Shown here: positions 17,733-26,659 of the stretch, piece by piece
Layout of the letters: each line of letters begins with the position of its first letter
How positions within the stretch are numbered: position 1 is the stretch's first letter
DNA from: an uncultured Draconibacterium sp.
GTDB taxonomy: Bacteria > Bacteroidota > Bacteroidia > Bacteroidales > Prolixibacteraceae
NCBI RefSeq assembly: GCF_963676815.1
Contig: NZ_OY781365.1
Location: 1,054,001 to 1,118,000, forward strand
Reading direction: 5' to 3'
Length of the DNA: 64,000 bases
The notes under the pieces: model-generated
Database searches by the model: none
What the model saw: the letters and a program-made list of their open reading frames with translations, nothing else
Told to the model about the DNA's origin: nothing
Made by a program: the position numbers and the translations under genes

Positions 17733-20321
17733 TTAATTGCTAAAAACCAAGGCATCATCTTTATAATCGATTACAATCGGTTTCGCTTTATCAACCTTGC
17801 CCGAAAGTATTCGTTTTGACAACTCATTCAACACATATTTTTGTAGCACACGTTTTACCGGACGCGCACCAAAATGCGGATCGTATCCAATGCCCGACAA
17901 CCACTCATTTGCTTTTTCGCTTAATTCAATTTTCAGCTCACTTGCCGACAAACGTTTTACAATTTGCTCAAACTGCAAGCGAACGATTTCTTTAATCGCG
18001 TCTATCGACAGCGGCGTGAATACAATGGTTTCATCAATACGATTCAAAAACTCCGGCCGGATTGTTTTCCGTAACATTTCCAGCAACTGGGTTCGTGATT
18101 GTTCCAGCACTTGAAACTCATTTGCATCATTCATGGTTTCGTAATTCTGCTGAATAATTTGCGATCCCAGATTCGATGTCATTATAATAATGGTATTCTT
18201 AAAGTTTACGGTCCGGCCTTTATTATCGGTTAAACGGCCATCATCCAGAACCTGAAGCAACACATTAAATACATCAGGGTGCGCTTTTTCAATCTCATCG
18301 AAAAGCACCACTGAATATGGTTTATGACGCACGGCCTCTGTTAACTGACCACCTTCGTCGTACCCTACATATCCCGGAGGCGAACCAATTAAACGGGTTA
18401 CCGAGAATTTCTCCTGGTATTCCGACATGTCGATCCGCGTAATCATATTTTCGTCGTTAAACAGGTATTCTGCCAATGCTTTTGCCAATTCGGTTTTCCC
18501 CACGCCGGTTGTTCCCAAAAAGATAAAAGAACCAATCGGGCGTTTTTCGTCCTGCAATCCGGCACGACTTCGCCGCACGGCATCCGAGATAGCAACAATG
18601 GCTTCGTCCTGACCAATTACCCGGTTGTGCAATTCGTCTTCCATGTGCAGTAACTTTTCGCGCTCGCTCTGCAACATTTTCGAAACCGGAATACCGGTCC
18701 AGCGTGCAACAACCTCGGCAATATCTTCCGTGTCCACCTCCTCTTTTATCAAGTTTTCACCTTTTTTCATTTCTTCCAGCTCGGCCTGCAATTTTTCAAT
18801 CTCAGCCTCTACCTCTTTTACCTTACCATAGCGCAATTCAGCCACACGTCCATAATCGCCCTGGCGTTCAGCCTGCTCCGCTTCAAACTTGTAAGTTTCT
18901 ATCTCTTCTTTCTTTTTCTGAATGGCTTCGATCACCGATTTCTCCGACTGCCATTTGGCACGAAGCTGAGATTGCTCCTCCTTCAGGTTTGAAATTTCTT
19001 CGTTCAACGAATTCAGTTTTCTGGTATCGTTCTCGCGTTTTATCGCTTCGCGTTCAATCTCCAGCTGTTTTACGCGGCGCTGAATTTCATCCAGTTCCTC
19101 CGGAACAGAATCAATTTCCAAACGCAGCTTTGCAGCCGATTCATCCATTAAGTCGATCGCTTTATCGGGCAAAAACCGATCGGAAATATAACGCTGCGAC
19201 AATTCTACCGACGCAATAATTGCATCGTCTTTAATCTGCACTTTGTGGTGATTCTCGTATTTTTCCTTGATACCACGCAATATAGAAATGGCACTCAAAG
19301 TATCTGGCTCATCAACATGTACAATCTGGAAACGACGTTCCAGAGCCTTGTCTTTTTCAAAGTATTTCTGATACTCGGCCAATGTTGTTGCACCAACAGC
19401 GCGCAACTCACCTCGAGCCAATGCCGGTTTTAAAATGTTGGCGGCATCCATCGCACCCTCCCCTTTTCCGGCACCTACCAGCGTGTGAATCTCGTCGATA
19501 AACAGAATTACTTCATCGTTTGATTGAACAACTTCGTTTACCACGGCTTTTAAACGCTCCTCGAATTCGCCTTTGTATTTTGCCCCGGCAACCAGAGCTC
19601 CCATATCCAGCGAAAATACTTGTTTCGATTTCAGGTTCTCCGGTACGTCACCGCGCACAATACGGTGTGCCAATCCTTCGGCAATTGCTGTTTTTCCGGT
19701 TCCCGGTTCACCCAGCAAAATCGGGTTGTTTTTTGTGCGGCGTGACAGGATCTGCAAAATCCTGCGAATCTCATCATCACGACCAATTACCGGATCGAGT
19801 TTACCCGAGCGGGCACGTTCATTCAAATTTATGGCAAACCGATTTAAGGAATTGAATTTATCCTCAGCAGTCTGGCTGTCAACTTTCGATCCTTTCCGTA
19901 ATTCTTCAACGGCCAGTTTCAGTTCTTTTTTTGTAATACCGTTGTCTTTCATCAAACGACTGGTATTGTCTTTTACTTCGAGCAAGGCCATTAAAATATG
20001 CTCAACCGAAACATATTGGTCGCCCATTTCCTGCGCCAAACCAAGTGCTTTTTGCAAAACCTGATTTGCCCCGGAAGAAAGGTATTGTTCTCCTCCTGAT
20101 ACTTTTGGATATGATTGAATAATCTGATCGAGTGCCTGTTTAAAAATAGGCACGTTTACATCCAGTTTTTTAAGTAAAAACCCGGTAACATTCTCGGCCG
20201 AATGAAGTACTCCGCGAAGAATATGACCGGTTTCGATTGCCTGTTGATTATTTCCCTGGGCAATTTGAAAAGCCTGTTGAATGGCTTCCTGCGATTTTAT
20301 GGTGAAATTATTAAAGTTCAT
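17733..20321 (-). CDS. clpB: ATP-dependent disaggregase ClpB
   Basis: 862 residues. N-terminal Clp-N repeats (1 to about 145), first AAA+ module with Walker A GEPGTGKTAIAEG, a long coiled middle domain (about 400-525, rich in E, K, Q and R) and a second AAA+ module with Walker A GTTGVGKTELAKAL and Walker B VVLFDEIEKAHPD. The middle domain separates ClpB from ClpA/ClpC. The hexamer extracts proteins from aggregates together with DnaK. No obvious CIRCE (HrcA) element was seen upstream. Confidence 0.97.
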   Translation of the reverse strand: MNFNNFTIKSQEAIQQAFQIAQGNNQQAIETGHILRGVLHSAENVTGFLLKKLDVNVPIFKQALDQIIQSYPKVSGGEQYLSSGANQVLQKALGLAQEMGDQYVSVEHILMALLEVKDNTSRLMKDNGITKKELKLAVEELRKGSKVDSQTAEDKFNSLNRFAINLNERARSGKLDPVIGRDDEIRRILQILSRRTKNNPILLGEPGTGKTAIAEGLAHRIVRGDVPENLKSKQVFSLDMGALVAGAKYKGEFEERLKAVVNEVVQSNDEVILFIDEIHTLVGAGKGEGAMDAANILKPALARGELRAVGATTLAEYQKYFEKDKALERRFQIVHVDEPDTLSAISILRGIKEKYENHHKVQIKDDAIIASVELSQRYISDRFLPDKAIDLMDESAAKLRLEIDSVPEELDEIQRRVKQLEIEREAIKRENDTRKLNSLNEEISNLKEEQSQLRAKWQSEKSVIEAIQKKKEEIETYKFEAEQAERQGDYGRVAELRYGKVKEVEAEIEKLQAELEEMKKGENLIKEEVDTEDIAEVVARWTGIPVSKMLQSEREKLLHMEDELHNRVIGQDEAIVAISDAVRRSRAGLQDEKRPIGSFIFLGTTGVGKTELAKALAEYLFNDENMITRIDMSEYQEKFSVTRLIGSPPGYVGYDEGGQLTEAVRHKPYSVVLFDEIEKAHPDVFNVLLQVLDDGRLTDNKGRTVNFKNTIIIMTSNLGSQIIQQNYETMNDANEFQVLEQSRTQLLEMLRKTIRPEFLNRIDETIVFTPLSIDAIKEIVRLQFEQIVKRLSASELKIELSEKANEWLSGIGYDPHFGARPVKRVLQKYVLNELSKRILSGKVDKAKPIVIDYKDDALVFSN

Positions 20322-20468
20322 GGCTTTACGTATTAAAATTCGTGGTTAACCAAAACAATTTTCAAACCATAACCAACTGACAGACAGAATGTCACAACAA
20401 TACTAAAATATTCAGAAACAATTGCAGGAAAGTGAAAATTTATATGAAAAAGTGGCAGATTTTGGGCA

Positions 20469-20559
20469 TAAAAAAACAGAGACAATCAATATTATCTCTG
20501 TTTCCTAACCTAACCAAATCTATTTCTATGAAAAAAACACTTAAACTATTCAAATTCTA
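20469..20559 (-). ncRNA. Candidate small RNA 1 (minus strand of repeat 1)
   Basis: Minus strand: TATTTTTG (20572-20565) matches TAnnTTTG, with TTTG 23 bases upstream, then about 90 bases ending in a CAGAGA/TCTCTG stem and a run of T (20476-20470), a proper intrinsic terminator. The predicted RNA is antisense to the ATG and leader on the other strand. The -33/-7 spacing is longer than usual, which lowers confidence. Confidence 0.4.
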
Positions 20560-20620
20560 CACTACAAAAATACGTTGTATTTTAGTTAACGCGTTCAAAC
20601 GGAAGTTAAAGAATGTTATA
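20469..20620. repeat. Repeat unit 1 of three (SusC-leader-like, with hairpin)
   Basis: Copy 1 of a ~150-bp unit found three times at a pitch of about 220 bp. Order on the plus strand: poly-A, CAGAGA/TCTCTG hairpin (20477-20500), the shared text TTTCCTAACCTAACCAAATC, an ATG at 20528, then a reading frame beginning MKKTLKLFKFYTTKIRCILV. Only this copy keeps the frame open for long (68 codons, to 20734), but no real gene follows. The frame resembles, from memory, the N-termini of SusC-type receptors of this group. Confidence 0.75.
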
Positions 20621-20691
20621 AGTATGAAAATCTGTATTTTTCAGGAAAGAAACCAAGGTAAACAAGAAGCACTTTTTATCAAAGAAATGGA

Positions 20692-20785
20692 CAAAAAAAA
20701 ACAGAGACGTTTTAAACTCATCTCTGTTTCCTAACCTAACCAAATCTATTCTCTATGAAAAAACACTTAAACTATTCAAATTCTA
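20692..20785 (-). ncRNA. Candidate small RNA 2 (minus strand of repeat 2)
   Basis: TAATTTTG (20798-20791) with TTTG (20825-20822) 23 bases upstream; predicted end at the CAGAGA/TCTCTG stem followed by eight T (20700-20693). About 93 nt. Confidence 0.4.
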
Positions 20786-20844
20786 TGCTCCAAAATTACA
20801 GAGGATTTTAGTTAACTCGTACAAATGGAAGTTAAAGAATGTTA
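20692..20844. repeat. Repeat unit 2 of three
   Basis: Same order of parts as copy 1: poly-A, hairpin (20701-20725), shared leader text, ATG at 20754. The run of A after the ATG is one base shorter than in copy 1, so the ATG frame stops after 18 codons. The coding frame is broken while the hairpin and the minus-strand promoter-like boxes are kept. Confidence 0.75.
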
Positions 20845-20912
20845 TATGTAAAAATTGACAATAATCAGAGAAAAAATTCCCGCTTCCGGTGATTGCTTTT
20901 AGAAAATGGACA

Positions 20913-21003
20913 TAAAAAAACAGAGACGTTTAAACTCATCTCTGTTTCCTAACCTAACCAAATCTATTCTCTATGAAAAAACACTTAAACTATTCAAATT
21001 CTA
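20913..21003 (-). ncRNA. Candidate small RNA 3 (minus strand of repeat 3)
   Basis: TAATTTTG (21016-21009) is kept; the upstream TTTG has become ATTG. Terminator stem CAGAGA/TCTCTG plus T run (20920-20914). About 90 nt. Confidence 0.38.
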
Positions 21004-21062
21004 TGCTTCAAAATTACGGTGGATTTTAGTTAACTCGTATCAATGGAAGTTAAAGAATGTTA
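20913..21062. repeat. Repeat unit 3 of three
   Basis: Copy 3: poly-A, hairpin (20921-20944), shared leader text, ATG at 20973, again with the shortened A run and an early stop. Very close to copy 2 over its whole length (hairpin loop differs by one T). The similarity ends at about 21062. Confidence 0.75.
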
Positions 21063-21377
21063 ACAGTTGTTTCTGCGAAAATAAACCTGCCTGTTCATAG
21101 TGTTTACAATCAACATTTTTGTAATTTCGAAAAGAACGAATTTAAAAGCAGACCGAATAAACATTATCACTAAAAACTGTGTTTATTCAAACAAAATGCT
21201 ACTAAAGCAAATCAGACATATACAAATAGCACAATGTTTAAATACATTGCGATACATGCCTCTAAAACAGGCTTTAAAGCAGTTTGAAAACTTTCTAAAT
21301 TGGAAAAATAACCTTACTTTAGCGATCCATTTCATTAATGATTCTAATTCTATTATTATAACTAAAATTACAATTTT
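21063..21377. other. 315-bp spacer upstream of ppdK
   Basis: AT-rich. TACTTTAGC near 21314-21322 resembles the -7 element of Bacteroidota promoters and would place the ppdK transcript start some 50 bases before its ATG. Open frames here on either strand show no protein-like composition. Confidence 0.4.
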
Positions 21378-24080
21378 ATGACAAAGCATGTATATACTTT
21401 CGGAGCCGGACAGGCAGAAGGTAAAGCAGACATGAAAAACCTTTTAGGAGGTAAAGGTGCCAACCTTGCAGAGATGAACCTTATTGGTGTACCTGTTCCT
21501 CCCGGATTTACAATTACTACAGAAGTTTGTACGATGTACAACGAAAAAGGTCAGCAAGCAACGTTCGACCTGATAAAACCAGAAGTTGAGGCCGCTGTGG
21601 CGCTGGTTGAAAAACTAACAGAAACTGAATTTGGCAGCAAAGAAAATCCATGTTTGGTTTCAGTTCGTTCAGGAGCACGAGCTTCAATGCCAGGTATGAT
21701 GGACACCGTTCTTAACCTGGGTATGAACGAAGATGCTGTTGCAGGAATTGCAAAAAAATCGGGTAACGAACGTTTTGCCTGGGACTCATACCGTCGTTTT
21801 GTTCAGATGTATGGCGACGTGGTAATGGAAATGAAACCTGCCAGTAAAGAAGAGCACGATCCTTTTGAAGAGATCATCGATCAGTTGAAAGAAGAAAAAG
21901 GTATTGCATTGGATACTCAATTCACCACCGAAGACTTGCAGGAACTGGTTAAGCGATTTAAAGCAGCCGTTAAAAAAGTTACCGGGAAAGATTTCCCAAC
22001 CGATCCGTGGGAGCAACTTTGGGGAGCTGTTGCGGCCGTATTTAACAGCTGGAACAACGACCGCGCGATTCTTTACCGTCGTTTAGAGCAAATCCCTGAC
22101 GAATGGGGAACTGCTGTAAACGTTCAGGCAATGGTATTTGGTAATATGGGCGAAAGCTCGGCAACAGGTGTTGCATTTACCCGCGATGCCGGAACCGGTG
22201 AAGACGTATTTAATGGTGAGTACCTGATTAATGCACAGGGCGAGGATGTGGTTGCCGGAATTCGCACACCACAGGAAATCACCAAATCAGGTTCGTTAAA
22301 ATGGGCGGCTCTTCAGGGAATTTCTGAAGAAGAGCGTGCTTCGAAATTTCCATCATTGGAAGAAACGATGCCAGAACTATATGCTCAGTTAAACGAAACT
22401 CAGCAAAAACTCGAAGACCACTACAGCGATATGCAGGACCTTGAGTTTACCATTCAGGAAGGAAAATTGTGGTTGCTGCAAACCCGTAACGGAAAACGTA
22501 CCGGTTCGGCAATGGTAAATATTGCTGTTGATATGCTGGAAGAAGGTCGTATCGACGAAAAAACTGCATTGCAAAGAATCGACGCTGCAAAACTGGACGA
22601 ATTACTTCACCCGGTTTTCGATACTGAAGCAATGAAAGCTGCAAGTGTATTGGCAAAAGGTTTGCCCGCATCGCCAGGTGCTGCAACCGGCCAGGTTGTT
22701 TTCTTTGCCGACGAAGCCAATAAGTATCCTGAGGCAGTTTTGGTACGTGTTGAAACATCGCCTGAAGATTTGGAAGGTATGCACATTGCCAAAGGTATTT
22801 TAACTGCCCGCGGAGGTATGACATCGCACGCAGCGGTTGTTGCCCGTGGTATGGGTAAATGTTGTGTATCGGGTGCCGGTAATGTAAAAATCAATTACAA
22901 AACCCGCATAATGACCATCGACGGAAAAGAATTTAAAGAAGGCGACTGGATTTCATTAAACGGATCAACCGGCGAGGTTTACGATGGTAAAGTTGCTACA
23001 ATGGATCCTGAATTGAGCGGAAACTTCGCAAAAATAATGGATCTGGCCGACAAGTTTACCCGTATGACAGTTCGTACGAATGCCGACTCTCCTGCTGATG
23101 CACAAGTTGCACGCGACTTTGGAGCTCAGGGAATTGGACTTTGCCGTACGGAGCACATGTTCTTCGAAGGAGAAAGAATTAAAGCGATGCGCGAAATGAT
23201 TTTGGCGAAAACTGAAGTTGACCGTCGCAAAGCATTAGATAAATTATTACCATATCAACGTGAAGATTTCGAAGGAATTTTGGAAGCGATGGCCGGTTAC
23301 GGAGTAACAATCCGTTTGCTCGATCCGCCATTACACGAATTCGTTCCGCACGAAGAAGCCAACCAAAAAGAGATGGCAGACGAGATGGGCATTTCTGTTG
23401 AAGAGGTAAAAGCATTGGTAGAAGACCTTCACGAATTTAACCCGATGTTGGGTCACCGTGGATGTCGTTTGGGAAATACTTATCCTGAGATTACCGAAAT
23501 GCAGGCACGCGCCATTATTGAGGCTGCGGTTAACCTGAAGCAAAAAGGTGTTGATGCAAAACCTGAAATTATGGTTCCGCTTATTGGTACAGTAAAAGAA
23601 TTTAAATTGCAAGCCGATATTATTAATGCTACAGCACAAAAAGTATTTGAAGAGAAAGGTGCAACTTGCGACTACATGGTTGGAACAATGATTGAGATAC
23701 CACGTGCAGCAATGACTGCTGATTTAGTAGCAGAGCATGCCGAGTTCTTCTCATTCGGAACAAATGACCTTACGCAGATGACGTTTGGTTATTCGCGGGA
23801 CGACGCCGGTAAATTCTTACCAATCTACATTGAAAAAGGCATCTTGAAAAACGATCCGTTCCAGGTTCTTGACCAGGAAGGTGTTGGACAAGTAGTAAAA
23901 ATTGGTGTAGAAAAAGGCCGCAGTACAAAACCGAACTTAAAAGTTGGTATTTGTGGCGAGCACGGTGGCGAGCCTTCATCAGTAATGTTCTGCGACAGCG
24001 TTGGAATGGACTACGTAAGTTGTTCTCCATACCGTGTACCAATTGCACGAGTAGCTGCTGCACAAGCTAATTTAAAATAG
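21378..24080 (+). CDS. ppdK: Pyruvate, phosphate dikinase
   Basis: 900 residues, the complete three-part enzyme. N-terminal ATP-grasp half (LLGGKGANLAEMNLIGVPVPPGFTIT; VSVRSGARASMPGMMDTVLNLG), the swivelling domain with the catalytic histidine in GGMTSHAAVVARGMG (His484), and the C-terminal PEP/pyruvate TIM barrel (GIGLCRTEHMF; VGTMIEIPRAAM; GICGEHGGEPSSV). Interconverts pyruvate + ATP + Pi and PEP + AMP + PPi, and in anaerobic Bacteroidota can run glycolytically or gluconeogenically. It has its own promoter region and two tandem terminators. Confidence 0.97.
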   Translation: MTKHVYTFGAGQAEGKADMKNLLGGKGANLAEMNLIGVPVPPGFTITTEVCTMYNEKGQQATFDLIKPEVEAAVALVEKLTETEFGSKENPCLVSVRSGARASMPGMMDTVLNLGMNEDAVAGIAKKSGNERFAWDSYRRFVQMYGDVVMEMKPASKEEHDPFEEIIDQLKEEKGIALDTQFTTEDLQELVKRFKAAVKKVTGKDFPTDPWEQLWGAVAAVFNSWNNDRAILYRRLEQIPDEWGTAVNVQAMVFGNMGESSATGVAFTRDAGTGEDVFNGEYLINAQGEDVVAGIRTPQEITKSGSLKWAALQGISEEERASKFPSLEETMPELYAQLNETQQKLEDHYSDMQDLEFTIQEGKLWLLQTRNGKRTGSAMVNIAVDMLEEGRIDEKTALQRIDAAKLDELLHPVFDTEAMKAASVLAKGLPASPGAATGQVVFFADEANKYPEAVLVRVETSPEDLEGMHIAKGILTARGGMTSHAAVVARGMGKCCVSGAGNVKINYKTRIMTIDGKEFKEGDWISLNGSTGEVYDGKVATMDPELSGNFAKIMDLADKFTRMTVRTNADSPADAQVARDFGAQGIGLCRTEHMFFEGERIKAMREMILAKTEVDRRKALDKLLPYQREDFEGILEAMAGYGVTIRLLDPPLHEFVPHEEANQKEMADEMGISVEEVKALVEDLHEFNPMLGHRGCRLGNTYPEITEMQARAIIEAAVNLKQKGVDAKPEIMVPLIGTVKEFKLQADIINATAQKVFEEKGATCDYMVGTMIEIPRAAMTADLVAEHAEFFSFGTNDLTQMTFGYSRDDAGKFLPIYIEKGILKNDPFQVLDQEGVGQVVKIGVEKGRSTKPNLKVGICGEHGGEPSSVMFCDSVGMDYVSCSPYRVPIARVAAAQANLK

Positions 24081-24103
24081 AGATTTCGTAAGCGAAATAG
24101 TTT

Positions 24104-24134
24104 AAGAGCTGCTCTTAGGGGTGGCTCTTTTTTT
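24104..24134 (+). terminator. First terminator after ppdK
   Basis: Stem AAGAGC (24104-24109) / GCTCTT (24124-24129) followed by T to 24134. Confidence 0.75.
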
Positions 24135-24153
24135 GTGCTGTTGCCAAAACCAA

Positions 24154-24199
24154 GTAGAATTACCTGGTTAAAATCGAGTAATTCTACGCTATTTTTTTT
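24154..24199 (+). terminator. Second terminator after ppdK
   Basis: Perfect 10-bp stem GTAGAATTAC (24154-24163) / GTAATTCTAC (24178-24187), 14-base loop, then GCTA and eight T. Backs up the weaker hairpin 20 bases upstream. Confidence 0.85.
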
Positions 24200-24425
24200 G
24201 ATCATTGTATCCGAACTTTGCTGGTAAATTAAAGGATACCGTTAATGGAAACTAAGCGTATAATAAAATCACATTCGTTACACACATTCAATTCACCATC
24301 GCTTTTTGGGGTTTCCACTCCTCTTACAAGTTATTTTTTATCCTCTAACTTTCAACACAATATACTTCACACACTGTCCCTATTCCCTGAGTCACGATGA
24401 TAAAAAGTAAGTAAAAGGTATCCGA
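24200..24425. other. Remainder of the ppdK-response regulator spacer
   Basis: A 51-codon frame with ATG at 24245 exists on the plus strand, but its composition (Ser, His, Leu, Phe rich) and lack of a recognisable family make it doubtful. A GTATCC/GGATAC inverted repeat flanks its upstream side. No other feature recognised. Confidence 0.35.
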
Positions 24426-24451
24426 CAAGGAGCACAGATTTGTGCTCCTTG
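24426..24451 (-). terminator. Hairpin at the end of the two-component operon
   Basis: Perfect 11-bp stem CAAGGAGCACA (24426-24436) / TGTGCTCCTTG (24441-24451), loop GATT. It directly abuts the response-regulator stop codon. The minus side lacks a strong T tract; the plus side runs into TTATATTTTAT, so it may stop transcription from both directions imperfectly. Confidence 0.6.
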
Positions 24452-25111
24452 TTATATTTTATAGAGATTATTTTTAATGGCGAAAATAACCAGTCCGGCT
24501 ATATTCTTCGTACTCGTTTTAAAAAGCAAATTGTATTTATGTCCTTCAATTGTGCGTGCACTTAATCCGAGTTTTTCCCCTATTTCGGTAGCTGTTAATT
24601 CTTCACAAATTAACTTTAAAACCTGGCTTTCGCGCTTGGTAAGCTTAATATTAACAGCCGTGTCCTTTGGCGAAACATTTTTAAAACCTTGTAATACTGC
24701 CCCCGACAAACTTCCCGAAAAATAAAAGTCATTTTTCATTACTTTTTTAATGGCCAGTTCCAACTCATCGGGTTCGGCACTTTTTAACAGGTAACCATTT
24801 ACTCCTTCACTTACCAGGTGGGCAACCAGTTGAGGAGCTTCTTCCATACTCAATATAAGTATACGAATGTCGGGATAATCCTTTCGTAAACATCCGGTAA
24901 CTTTTACGCCATCCATTTCGGGCATATTAATATCAAGCAAAACAAGCTCCGGCTTTTTATCCAGTTTCCCTATCAGCTCCAATAATTCGATTCCATTACC
25001 AGCTTCATAAATATCACCAACAATTTCAAAATCGTCCAACAAGCCAACCATTCCCTTTCTGAACAGTTTATGGTCATCGGTAACAACAATATCAACTTTT
25101 TGATCACTCAT
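24452..25111 (-). CDS. NarL/FixJ-type response regulator
   Basis: 219 residues. N-terminal receiver domain with the phospho-accepting Asp60 in LVLLDINMPEMDG and a C-terminal LuxR helix-turn-helix (KLTKRESQVLKLICEELTA, then IGEKLGLSARTIEGHK). Its start overlaps the histidine kinase stop by 8 bases, so the two proteins are made together and form one phosphorelay. The target genes and stimulus are unknown; the kinase has no extracellular sensor domain to hint at the signal. Confidence 0.93.
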   Translation of the reverse strand: MSDQKVDIVVTDDHKLFRKGMVGLLDDFEIVGDIYEAGNGIELLELIGKLDKKPELVLLDINMPEMDGVKVTGCLRKDYPDIRILILSMEEAPQLVAHLVSEGVNGYLLKSAEPDELELAIKKVMKNDFYFSGSLSGAVLQGFKNVSPKDTAVNIKLTKRESQVLKLICEELTATEIGEKLGLSARTIEGHKYNLLFKTSTKNIAGLVIFAIKNNLYKI

Positions 25112-25895
25112 CGGTTTGCAGAACTATAATAGCCCGGGTACCTTTTCCCGGCGCTGATTTTATTTTAAATTTTGCTTTTGCCATTTCCAACCGGCTTTCG
25201 AGATTACGCAGTCCAAGCCCCGTTTGCACTTTTTCCTCCGGAAGAAAACCTTTACCATCATCGCCAACAACAAGTGCCACATGCTGGTTTTCGAAACGAA
25301 CATCAATCGAAATTTGCGATGCCTCGGCATGTTTAATGGCATTATTTACCAACTCCTGTACGATACGAAAAACAGCCAGTTCCTGGTTGCTATCAAAACG
25401 AAATTGCTCTCCGCTTTTCCAGCACGCGATGGTTAATTGGTCTGCTTTATTTACCCAGCTTGCCAATTCTTCGAGGGCAAAATATAAACCCAGCTTTTCA
25501 AGCGATGGTGGCAATAACGACCTTGAAATCCGACGCACCTGAAGGATTACATCATCAAGGTAGCTCTTAGTTTCTGCAGCCAATCCTTTTGCTTTTTCTT
25601 CTTCAGTCTTTTTCTCAATTCGTGCAACGTTTAACTTTACAACTGATAGCATGGCTCCCACCTCGTCGTGCAAATCGCGGGCAATTCGTTTTCTTTCATT
25701 TTCCTGCGATTGTATGGTATTTTTAATTATTTCTTCCTGCTGATTTTGAACCACCCGATTCAGCTCCAATTGTTTTTGCAACAACCTTTTTTGGTAAGCT
25801 ATGAAAAAGAAAAATATACCACCGGCCAGCAACAACATAGCTATGGTACCAATTAAGTAAACGAGTAATATCTCAGAATTTCCGGCTCCTTCCAC
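25104..25895 (-). CDS. Sensor histidine kinase (NarX-like, HisKA_3)
   Basis: 263 residues from GTG 25895; no ATG precedes the membrane segment. One transmembrane helix (about residues 10-33), then a coiled region and the HisKA_3 dimerisation box ERKRIARDLHDEVG with phospho-accepting His76, and a HATPase_c domain with N box (QELVNNAIKHAEA) and G box (VGDDGKGFLP; GLGLRNLESR). With almost no periplasmic part, it probably senses a membrane or cytoplasmic cue. Co-translated with the regulator through an 8-base overlap. Confidence 0.9.
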   Translation of the reverse strand: MEGAGNSEILLVYLIGTIAMLLLAGGIFFFFIAYQKRLLQKQLELNRVVQNQQEEIIKNTIQSQENERKRIARDLHDEVGAMLSVVKLNVARIEKKTEEEKAKGLAAETKSYLDDVILQVRRISRSLLPPSLEKLGLYFALEELASWVNKADQLTIACWKSGEQFRFDSNQELAVFRIVQELVNNAIKHAEASQISIDVRFENQHVALVVGDDGKGFLPEEKVQTGLGLRNLESRLEMAKAKFKIKSAPGKGTRAIIVLQTDE

Positions 25896-26002
25896 AATTT
25901 AGTTTTTATCTCTTGCTAATTTAATTAACAAAATTGAACTAATTGTAAAATTACCTCAATATTAAAACTTAGTGTTAATTGCATTTTGCCTTCCAACGTT
26001 TT

Positions 26003-26635
26003 TTAAAGCTGTTTCATTTGCTTATTGGCTTTCCAAAAACCGATGGCAATTAAAATGTAAAACAGTGTCATGAGTCCGGCAAAATAGTACTGGGTAATTT
26101 TCGAAAATTCTCGCGAATACTCTAATATTAGATTAAATAACAAGGAGTAAAAAAGGTTGCCTGAATAATAAACCAAAATGGCAATGTTTATAAAGATCAA
26201 CGGTTCTTTCCATAAATTTGGGACACTGGTTTCAATCATTGTCTTATAAAAAAACAAGATTGAAAAACCAACAAGCAACAACTTACTAACAGACTGAGGT
26301 ATTGATGGGTACTCGAATATCGACTGCAAAAACAATGTATTTATTAAACAGTAGATTTCAAATAAAATAATGATTCCCAACATTACACGTTTACGAATTA
26401 TATCTTGCAACACGTGTGTATAAAACAGCCCCAAAATAAGAAACTCAATCATTAAATAAATATGGGTTACGGGCAAAGTGTTGGTAGCTCCCGAGTAAAT
26501 AATTATGCGGGTTACAATTTCTGTTATTGTACCAAAAATTACAAAGTAAAAAACGAAACGCAGATTCTTATTAAACTGGCGATATCTGTAAATTCCTATA
26601 AAAAAGGGTATCAGAATTGATACCCAGTTAATCAT
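26003..26635 (-). CDS. Polytopic membrane protein of unknown function
   Basis: 210 residues from ATG 26635 (a TTG at 26647 is the only earlier option). About six or seven hydrophobic helices spread over the entire length, with short polar loops. I do not recognise the family. It is 12-24 bases after the preceding orphan gene on the same strand, so both may be co-transcribed. Confidence 0.65.
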   Translation of the reverse strand: MINWVSILIPFFIGIYRYRQFNKNLRFVFYFVIFGTITEIVTRIIIYSGATNTLPVTHIYLMIEFLILGLFYTHVLQDIIRKRVMLGIIILFEIYCLINTLFLQSIFEYPSIPQSVSKLLLVGFSILFFYKTMIETSVPNLWKEPLIFINIAILVYYSGNLFYSLLFNLILEYSREFSKITQYYFAGLMTLFYILIAIGFWKANKQMKQL

Positions 26636-26659
26636 TATATAGCTCAAAACTATAAAGTC

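Noticed and set aside
20528..20734. 68-codon ORF in repeat copy 1 as a real protein
   Set aside because: The same frame is broken in copies 2 and 3 and the second half of the ORF runs through non-repeated, low-quality sequence into the next hairpin.
20469..21062. CRISPR-like spacing of three repeats
   Set aside because: Units are ~150 bp with ~70-bp diverged gaps, only three copies and no cas genes; structure fits small RNA or leader repeats better.
24245..24400. 51-codon ORF between ppdK and the response regulator
   Set aside because: No family, odd composition, and it starts after two terminators with no clear promoter; mentioned only in the spacer entry.
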